Positions 6,671 through 12,029 of a stretch of DNA of 13,934 bases are shown here, piece after piece. Numbering within the stretch: position 1 is the first letter of the stretch; every line of letters starts with the position of its first letter. The position numbers were made by a program, and so were the translations under genes. Under the pieces are notes generated by a model. It was not told where the DNA came from, made no database searches, and was given only the letters and a program-made list of their open reading frames with translations. This DNA is from an uncultured Gammaproteobacteria bacterium (GTDB lineage: Bacteria > Pseudomonadota > Gammaproteobacteria > Pseudomonadales > Azotimanducaceae_A): contig CAJWGQ010000066.1 in assembly GCA_913041025.1 (NCBI GenBank), positions 1 through 13,934 on the forward strand, in the 5' to 3' direction.

Positions 6671-7349
6671 GCTTTAAATTTTTTTCTCGTTCAATAAGCT
6701 CGGAAGCGACTTCTAGGGCTCTGGGCTGGCCATTGTTCATGGAGATCAGGTACTTACCTGAAACCAGTAAAGAAGGTGTCGCTGTTAATTGTGATCTAGC
6801 TTGACGAGACCTGTTGTTGGTTAATCTTCGATCAGTGCGAGTCGAAGTGAAAGACCGATTGAATTGATTGGGGTCTAGATCGTAGTCTTCGAGATAACTG
6901 GTGATATCTGCGACATCAGTAAACTGCTTTTGCCGTTCATGAACCGCGGAAAAAAGTCGGTTGTGGAGGCTCGGGTAGTTTGGGCTTTGTTGTATAGCTA
7001 GATGGGTTCGTGCGAAGAGTTCATCGGATGTGGAAAACACCACGTGTTGACGCGCAAAATTTACGTTCTCTGGGATTTCAACCAGCCAATCTTTAAGAAA
7101 GGGCTCGAAGTTCATGCAGTGTATGCACCGATAGGAGAAATATTCGATGACTTCTATCGAATCTCGTCTCTGGTTGGTGAGAGGAGTATCCAGCAGAGTA
7201 TAGTCCTCGCCTTCGACTGCTGGCCCTAGATTGTTTAGATCTGTGCCGAAGTAAAAGCTCATCACCAAAAAGCCGACCGCGATTAACGCTAAAAAACCGC
7301 CAATTACTTGTCTTGCTCGCGTTACCTTGTTTTCCCTTTTCTTCGCCAT
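6654..7349 (-). CDS. Membrane-anchored DsbA-like thiol:disulfide oxidoreductase
   Basis: This 231-aa protein has a basic cytoplasmic start, one hydrophobic anchor (about 14-34) and a periplasmic thioredoxin-fold domain. The active site is Cys75-Ile-His-Cys78 in FSYRCIHCMNFEP. The cis-proline loop is TATPSLLVSGKY, with Thr191-Pro192. A helical insertion between the active site and the cis-Pro (residues about 105-180) gives the DsbA layout. It is expected to exchange disulfides in periplasmic proteins. E. coli DsbA has CPHC, so Ile in place of Pro is a departure that should change the redox potential. The anchor has no cleavage site that I can see, so it may stay tethered. It is transcribed divergently from the glutaredoxin-like gene, with only about 40-70 bases between, and converges on the receptor gene. 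The ribosome site is weak. Confidence 0.85.
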   Translation of the reverse strand: MAKKRENKVTRARQVIGGFLALIAVGFLVMSFYFGTDLNNLGPAVEGEDYTLLDTPLTNQRRDSIEVIEYFSYRCIHCMNFEPFLKDWLVEIPENVNFARQHVVFSTSDELFARTHLAIQQSPNYPSLHNRLFSAVHERQKQFTDVADITSYLEDYDLDPNQFNRSFTSTRTDRRLTNNRSRQARSQLTATPSLLVSGKYLISMNNGQPRALEVASELIEREKNLKLKNLL

Positions 7350-7421
7350 GTTAATTTAATCGAGTTATGATCCTGAGAGTTTACAAGAATGCATGAAGGC
7401 AAAAAAGATTTAGGAAGAAAG

Positions 7422-7682
7422 ATGAAACAAGAAGAAAGTTACCAATTGTATAAGACTGACCTCTGCGGGTTTTGTTATCGCGTAAGAGATTTTGCAGAAC
7501 AAAATGGAATTTCTTTGACCTTGCGGGACACGATGACAGATATGGAAGCTTTCAGAGAACTTCTCCAGGGTGGAGGTAAGAGTACTGTTCCTTGTTTGAG
7601 GATTGAGAGCGGCGAAGAGGTAAGCTGGATGTACGAATCTATGGACATCATCGATTACTTGTCTGGCCAACTAGAGAATTGA
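7422..7682 (+). CDS. Glutaredoxin-like thiol protein (GST N-terminal fold)
   Basis: This is an 86-aa cytoplasmic thioredoxin-fold protein. It has YQLYKTDLCGFC, with the two active cysteines as C-G-F-C near the N terminus. The glutathione-binding cis-Pro loop is STVPCLRI, and the last helix has YESMDIIDYLSG, matching the 'ES-x-x-II-x-YL' pattern of glutaredoxins and GST N-terminal domains. It probably reduces disulfides or glutathione adducts with glutathione. The partner is unknown. ATG 7422 was chosen because AGGAAG lies at 7412-7417 in front of it and because the fold begins a few residues later. The frame could also start at ATG 7389, adding 11 polar residues. It is divergent from the DsbA-like gene and ends 18 bases before the convergent phosphotransferase gene. 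Confidence 0.85.
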   Translation: MKQEESYQLYKTDLCGFCYRVRDFAEQNGISLTLRDTMTDMEAFRELLQGGGKSTVPCLRIESGEEVSWMYESMDIIDYLSGQLEN

Positions 7683-7700
7683 TTCTTTAAGCCTATCTTC

Positions 7701-8753
7701 CTATTTTAGCTGAGTTTGCTCTACTAAAGCCCAGGCCCGTTCTGATCTCAATCTGGCTGCTTCCTTATATTCCAAAGCCTTATCTGAGCTGGCGTTTCCG
7801 TCCAAGCCTCGCTTGTAGACCCCTTGAATAATCCCTGCTGAGCGAAACATGTTGTAGATAAGGTAAAACTCCCAGTTCTCAATTTTTTCGATGCCTCGCT
7901 GTTCGCAGTAGGTGTGTAAGATGCGATTTTCGTTAGGTATGCCAAGTTCTTCCAGGTTGGCTCCCGCCAGCCCATCGGGAGATTCAGAGTCTCCATGATA
8001 TTCTTGGCACATGTATCCCAAATCGGCTAGCCCATCGCCAAGCGTGGACAATTCCCAGTCCAAAACAGCTACGATCTTTGGGTGTTTCGGGTGGACTAGA
8101 ACATTACCCAAACGAAAATCTCCGTGAACTATCGCTGAGGAAGAAGCGTCGGGGATGTTGTCCGGTAGCCAAGCCATGAGATTGTCCATTGCCTCTATCT
8201 GTTCAGTTTGTGAGGCAAGGTACTGCTTGCTCCACCGGTTAATCTGACGTTCATAATAGTTTCCGGGTCTGCCGAATTCACCAAGACCTACCTTCTCGGC
8301 GTTGACTTTGTGTAATTCTGCCAGAACCCTCGCTAAATCCTCATAAAGCGACTTTCGCTGCTCTTTCGGAAGCTGGGGCAACCTCGTTTCGGTAAAAAGA
8401 CGGCCTTCAACCATCTCCATGACATAGAATTTTGTGCCGACGATCTCCGTATCCTCGTTTAAAAGATACATTTTGGGCACTGGCACCGCGGTGTCCCAGA
8501 GTGCATCCATTACTTTGAATTCTCTATCCACCTGATGAGCAGAGGGTAATAGCTCTCCTGGAGGTTGTTTTCGCATGACAAAGGTTTTTTTTGGGGTGAT
8601 TAATTGAAAGGTAGGATTAGATTGACCACCTTCAAACTGCCTGACTTCGAGTGGTCCCTCATAGTCTAGTATTTCTTCTTCCAAAAAAGCATTGAGCTTT
8701 GTTTCATCGAAGCGGTGAGCGTCCCTGACAGCTGTTAATTCGACATCGCTCAT
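7701..8753 (-). CDS. APH-fold phosphotransferase, ACAD10/11-like
   Basis: This is a 350-aa cytoplasmic kinase-fold protein. It has the glycine-containing loop FEGGQSNPTFQL, the lysine-bearing strand FVMRKQP, the catalytic loop HGDFRLGN (His210, Asp212, Asn217) and the metal-binding segment VLDWELSTLGD just after it. The pattern is that of the phosphotransferase domain found in acyl-CoA dehydrogenases ACAD10/11 and in many stand-alone bacterial homologues next to fatty- or sterol-degrading genes. There is no resistance-type signature, so an acyl-CoA or hydroxyacyl substrate is more likely than an aminoglycoside (inference). ATG 8753 was chosen because MSDVELTAVRDAHRFDE is where the family usually begins. 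In-frame starts at 8780 (ATG) and 8804 (TTG) would add 9 or 17 residues. It is divergent from the LLM operon, with about 100 bases between. Confidence 0.82.
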   Translation of the reverse strand: MSDVELTAVRDAHRFDETKLNAFLEEEILDYEGPLEVRQFEGGQSNPTFQLITPKKTFVMRKQPPGELLPSAHQVDREFKVMDALWDTAVPVPKMYLLNEDTEIVGTKFYVMEMVEGRLFTETRLPQLPKEQRKSLYEDLARVLAELHKVNAEKVGLGEFGRPGNYYERQINRWSKQYLASQTEQIEAMDNLMAWLPDNIPDASSSAIVHGDFRLGNVLVHPKHPKIVAVLDWELSTLGDGLADLGYMCQEYHGDSESPDGLAGANLEELGIPNENRILHTYCEQRGIEKIENWEFYLIYNMFRSAGIIQGVYKRGLDGNASSDKALEYKEAARLRSERAWALVEQTQLK

Positions 8754-8855
8754 AATAATTTGACTCAAAAAACTAAGCATACGACTTGATCTTTCAAGGT
8801 GCAAAATGCGAGGCTAGGCAATCATCGAGTAGTTTGAGGACAAGGGGGTAAAATC

Positions 8856-9854
8856 ATGCCGCTAGCAAAGAGAGTAGCTGTTACGCTACCAGCAGGACCA
8901 AAAATAGAGCACACGATCAGTCGAATTGAATGGGCTGAGGAACATGGTTTTCCGGATGCCTGGTTCAGCGATTCTGGTGCCCCGGATACACTCACGCAGG
9001 TTGCTGCCATCGCCCACCACACTCAAAATTTGAGGATTGGGGTGGCAGTGACTCCTGTTTACACCCGATCCCCTAGTGTGTTGGCTGCATCGGCAAACGT
9101 AATATCTCAGTTATTACCAGACAGATTTGTCATGGGTCTGGGATCCTCGAGTCAAACTATCATGGGGCAATGGAATGGCATCCCTCTAGACAAACCCTTG
9201 ACTCGTGTTAAAGAAACCGCGCAGCTTGTGCGAACAATGTTGAGTGGAGATAAGACCGATTTTGATGGAGAGACTCTATACAGTCGAGGCTATAGGCAGG
9301 CTCCACTGGAAAACCCTCCACCTATTTATTTGGCAGCGTTACGTTCTTCTATGGTTGAAATGGCCGCTGAATTTGGCGATGGAGTGATATTCAACCTTTG
9401 GCCAAAGAAGGCTTTGCCAAAAATGATGGAGCATGTTCGGATAGGAGCTGAACGGGCGGGTAAAGACCCGGAAAGTGTAGAGATAGTTAATAGAGCAATG
9501 GTGCTCTGCACAAACGATAAAGCACGCGGCAGAGATATGTTCAGGGCTCAATTTGCACCTTATTACGCTACCCCGGTCTACAATAATTTTCTGTCTTGGG
9601 CGGGATATGAGGATGCTGCCGCGACTATTAGTGAAGGCTGGGCAGAAAAGGATCGCGCTAAAACGAGTGGCGCGATGACTGATGCAATGATCGATGAAAT
9701 AGGCATCATAGGAAGCAAGGAGGAGATTCAAGACAGAATTCGGGAGGACGCTGAAGGAGGTGTGCACACTCACATTATCGCGCCACTAGGCGGTGATCCA
9801 GAAGATGTGCAGAATACTTTTAACGCGTTTTCTGCGGACGAGTTTCAGTTCTAG
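8856..9854 (+). CDS. LLM-class flavin-dependent oxidoreductase
   Basis: This 332-aa luciferase-like monooxygenase family protein is predicted to be a cytoplasmic TIM barrel binding FMN or F420. Visible marks are GFPDAWFSDS in the first strand-helix unit (31-40), RFVMGLGSSSQ (90-100), and PPIYLAAL followed by MVEMAAEFGDGVIFN (155-180), the segment that lines the flavin phosphate site in the family. Length and order are normal. It resembles the methylene-H4MPT-reductase-like branch more than bacterial luciferase. Substrate and cofactor cannot be decided from sequence. The start is ATG 8856, with AAGGGGG placed seven bases upstream. It is the first of three same-strand LLM genes and is only distantly similar to the other two. 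Confidence 0.85.
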   Translation: MPLAKRVAVTLPAGPKIEHTISRIEWAEEHGFPDAWFSDSGAPDTLTQVAAIAHHTQNLRIGVAVTPVYTRSPSVLAASANVISQLLPDRFVMGLGSSSQTIMGQWNGIPLDKPLTRVKETAQLVRTMLSGDKTDFDGETLYSRGYRQAPLENPPPIYLAALRSSMVEMAAEFGDGVIFNLWPKKALPKMMEHVRIGAERAGKDPESVEIVNRAMVLCTNDKARGRDMFRAQFAPYYATPVYNNFLSWAGYEDAAATISEGWAEKDRAKTSGAMTDAMIDEIGIIGSKEEIQDRIREDAEGGVHTHIIAPLGGDPEDVQNTFNAFSADEFQF

Positions 9855-9901
9855 CAAGGCTTAAGCATTAGATTTTTTTGATTAATTAGGGGAAGGTTTT
9901 T

Positions 9902-10909
9902 ATGAAAGTTGACGGAGGCGTTGGGTTTGATCTGGATATGGTAGGGGCTCAGGCTCAGGAGTTAGAGGAAATGGGTTACTCCGGGCTGATGTCAGCGGAA
10001 ACCGCCCATGATCCGTTTTTTCCGCTTTTGGTTGCGGCGCAGCACACGGAAAAGGTCGAATTAATGACCTCTATTGCCGTTGCCTTTGCTAGGTCGCCCA
10101 TGACTTTGGCTAATATTGGACACGACCTGAATGCTTATTCCAAAGGACGGTTTGTATTGGGTTTAGGCTCTCAAATTAGAGCGCATATTACTAAGCGCTT
10201 TAGTATGCCCTGGTCCAGTCCCGCGGCCAGAATGCGTGAATTTATTCTCGCAATGCGGGCTATCTGGGATAATTGGCATGAGGGTAAAGCGCTCGAATTT
10301 GCGGGAAAATTTTATACCCATACACTGATGACGCCTTTTTTTACACCTTCAGGTAACGACTTTGGAGCGCCAAAAGTGTTTTTGGCAGCGGTTGGCCCAA
10401 AGATGACAGAAGTAGCCGGTGAAGTTGCGGATGGGATGATTGTTCATGCTTTCACAACCGAAAAGTACCTACGTGAAACGACTTTGCCTTCCTTGGAGAA
10501 AGGGTTTGCTAAAGCTGGTAAATCCAGAGCTGATTTTGAAATTAGCTATCCTGTTTTTGTCTGCACTGGACAGACTGAAGAAGAGCTCGAAGAGGCTAAG
10601 AAGGCGACAGCCCAGCAGATTGCCTTTTACGGATCGACTCCTGCTTACAAGCCAGTATTGGATAGTATTGGAGTGGGGGATCTTCAAGGCGATCTTAACA
10701 GTATGTCCAAACAGGGTCGGTGGGTTGAAATGGGTGAATTGATTACACCAGAGATTATGTCTGAATTCGCAATTATTGGTGAGCCAGATAAGGTAGCCGG
10801 TCAGATACGATCCAGGTATGGCGATATTGTTGACCGCACATCGGCAGCTTATGCAAATATTCCGAAATCAGAAAGAATCAAGATTATTTCAGAATTGTCG
10901 GCTGGATAG
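9902..10909 (+). CDS. LLM-class oxidoreductase, MSMEG_2256-like (copy A)
   Basis: This 335-aa luciferase-like TIM-barrel flavoprotein contains the conserved segments TSIAVAFARSPM, RFVLGLGSQ (83-91), ITKRFSMPW, and PKVFLAAVGPKMTEVAGEVADGMI (157-180). It has the features of the group annotated as probable F420-dependent oxidoreductases (MSMEG_2256 type). The F420 label comes from actinobacterial relatives and may not hold in a gammaproteobacterium, where FMN is a reasonable alternative. It starts 47 bases after the first LLM gene, with GGGGAAGG before ATG 9902. It is the first half of a tandem duplication and is probably cotranscribed. It likely oxidises or reduces a hydrophobic intermediate in a degradation route (inference from context only). 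Confidence 0.87.
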   Translation: MKVDGGVGFDLDMVGAQAQELEEMGYSGLMSAETAHDPFFPLLVAAQHTEKVELMTSIAVAFARSPMTLANIGHDLNAYSKGRFVLGLGSQIRAHITKRFSMPWSSPAARMREFILAMRAIWDNWHEGKALEFAGKFYTHTLMTPFFTPSGNDFGAPKVFLAAVGPKMTEVAGEVADGMIVHAFTTEKYLRETTLPSLEKGFAKAGKSRADFEISYPVFVCTGQTEEELEEAKKATAQQIAFYGSTPAYKPVLDSIGVGDLQGDLNSMSKQGRWVEMGELITPEIMSEFAIIGEPDKVAGQIRSRYGDIVDRTSAAYANIPKSERIKIISELSAG

Positions 10910-10931
10910 TTTGAGTTAAAGGAGAAGTTGA

Positions 10932-11939
10932 ATGAAAGTGGATGCTGGAATCGGGTCGAATTTGAAAGAAGTGCCAGAGATGGTCACGCGACTGGAAAGT
11001 TTGGGTTACGACGGAATTCGTACTGCCGAAATGAACCATGACCCTTTTTTCCCTCTGGTTCTTGCTGCGGAGCACAGTCAGCGTCTTGAATTAGCGACTT
11101 CAATTGCGGTTGCTTTCGCAAGGAGTCCAATGAATTTGGCGAATCTGGGCCACGATCTGAACGCCTACTCACAAGGGCGATTTACGTTGGGCCTGGGTTC
11201 TCAGATTAAGCCTCACATCACGAAAAGATTTAGTATGCAGTGGGGAGCACCCGCCGCTCAAATGAGGGAGTTAATACTCGCCATGCGAGCAATATGGAGC
11301 AATTGGTATGACTCAGAGCCATTGGAATTTGTTGGAGAATATTACCGTCATACTCTCATGACGCCGGCTTTTAGCCCCCAAGATACAGAGTTTGGAGCAC
11401 CAAGAGTGGTGTTGGCTGCCGTTGGTCCGAAAATGACGGAAGTCGCTGGTGAAGTAGCCGATGGTATGATCATTCATCCTTTCAGCACCTTGCCGTACAT
11501 AGAAAGTGTGACGATGCCGGCAATAGAACGTGGAATCGAGAAAAGCGGCCGGTCCAGGGCTGATTTTGAATTATCGTATTCCTGTTTTGTCATAACAGGA
11601 AGAGATGAGGAAGAGTACGCAAAGAGTAAACAGGAAGCACAGCAAAGGGTCGCCTTTTACGGATCCACCCCGGCGTATAAGGGCGTTCTAGAATCCATTG
11701 GAGTGGGCGAGCTACAATCAGAACTGAATGCTATGTCGAAACAAGGTCGATGGGTTGAAATGGGCTCACTTATCACTGACGATATTTTGCAAGAATTTGG
11801 GGTGATGGGAGCACCAGAAACTATCGCAGGTCAGATGATTGAACGATACGGTTCGTTTGTAGATAGAACTTCAGCTTCTTTCCCGATATCGGATGACAAG
11901 CAACGAGCTGAGGTCATTGCAGCTCTCAGAGCGGGCTGA
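10932..11939 (+). CDS. LLM-class oxidoreductase, MSMEG_2256-like (copy B)
   Basis: This 335-aa tandem paralogue of the preceding gene aligns end to end without gaps. My hand count gives about 207 identical residues of 335 (about 62%). The flavin-site segments are nearly unchanged, including a run of identity through AAVGPKMTEVAGEVADGMI and AFYGSTPAYK. Differences concentrate in the N-terminal 35 residues, around 126-155, and in 190-250, the regions expected to shape substrate choice. This suggests a duplication followed by specialisation. It starts 22 bases after copy A with AAGGAGAAG before the ATG, so it belongs to the same operon. Its TGA at 11937-11939 is the last feature that I can confidently assign to the bacterium. 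Confidence 0.87.
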   Translation: MKVDAGIGSNLKEVPEMVTRLESLGYDGIRTAEMNHDPFFPLVLAAEHSQRLELATSIAVAFARSPMNLANLGHDLNAYSQGRFTLGLGSQIKPHITKRFSMQWGAPAAQMRELILAMRAIWSNWYDSEPLEFVGEYYRHTLMTPAFSPQDTEFGAPRVVLAAVGPKMTEVAGEVADGMIIHPFSTLPYIESVTMPAIERGIEKSGRSRADFELSYSCFVITGRDEEEYAKSKQEAQQRVAFYGSTPAYKGVLESIGVGELQSELNAMSKQGRWVEMGSLITDDILQEFGVMGAPETIAGQMIERYGSFVDRTSASFPISDDKQRAEVIAALRAG

Positions 11940-12029
11940 AACATCCCTTAAGACCATATGGATCATATAAATTATTGATTCTATCCTGGGCTTGGTATAA
12001 TTCAGGCGACAGTTTATAATTGACAACAA
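11940..12029. other. Composition and lineage junction (possible assembly or amplification join)
   Basis: Between the last LLM stop and the end of the minus-strand membrane-protein frame, the sequence changes to AT-rich and loses bacterial gene packing. There is a palindrome CCATATGG (11954-11961), and ATATG/CATAT (11956-11960, 11964-11968) is a small inverted repeat. These could be a weak hairpin or micro-homology of a join. A minus-strand frame runs unbroken from the membrane-protein region across this interval into the LLM gene end (stop at 11926). It is most likely a chance read-through or the frame-shifted tail of the membrane protein. The exact join cannot be placed more finely by eye. 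Confidence 0.5.

Noticed and set aside
7701..8753. Aminoglycoside-resistance kinase
   Set aside because: It shares the APH fold only. The overall pattern matches the ACAD10/11-like family, and the surroundings are metabolic genes, with no mobile element nearby.
9339..9773. 144-codon minus-strand frame inside the first LLM gene
   Set aside because: It is antisense to a clear conserved flavoprotein gene and is a shadow frame.
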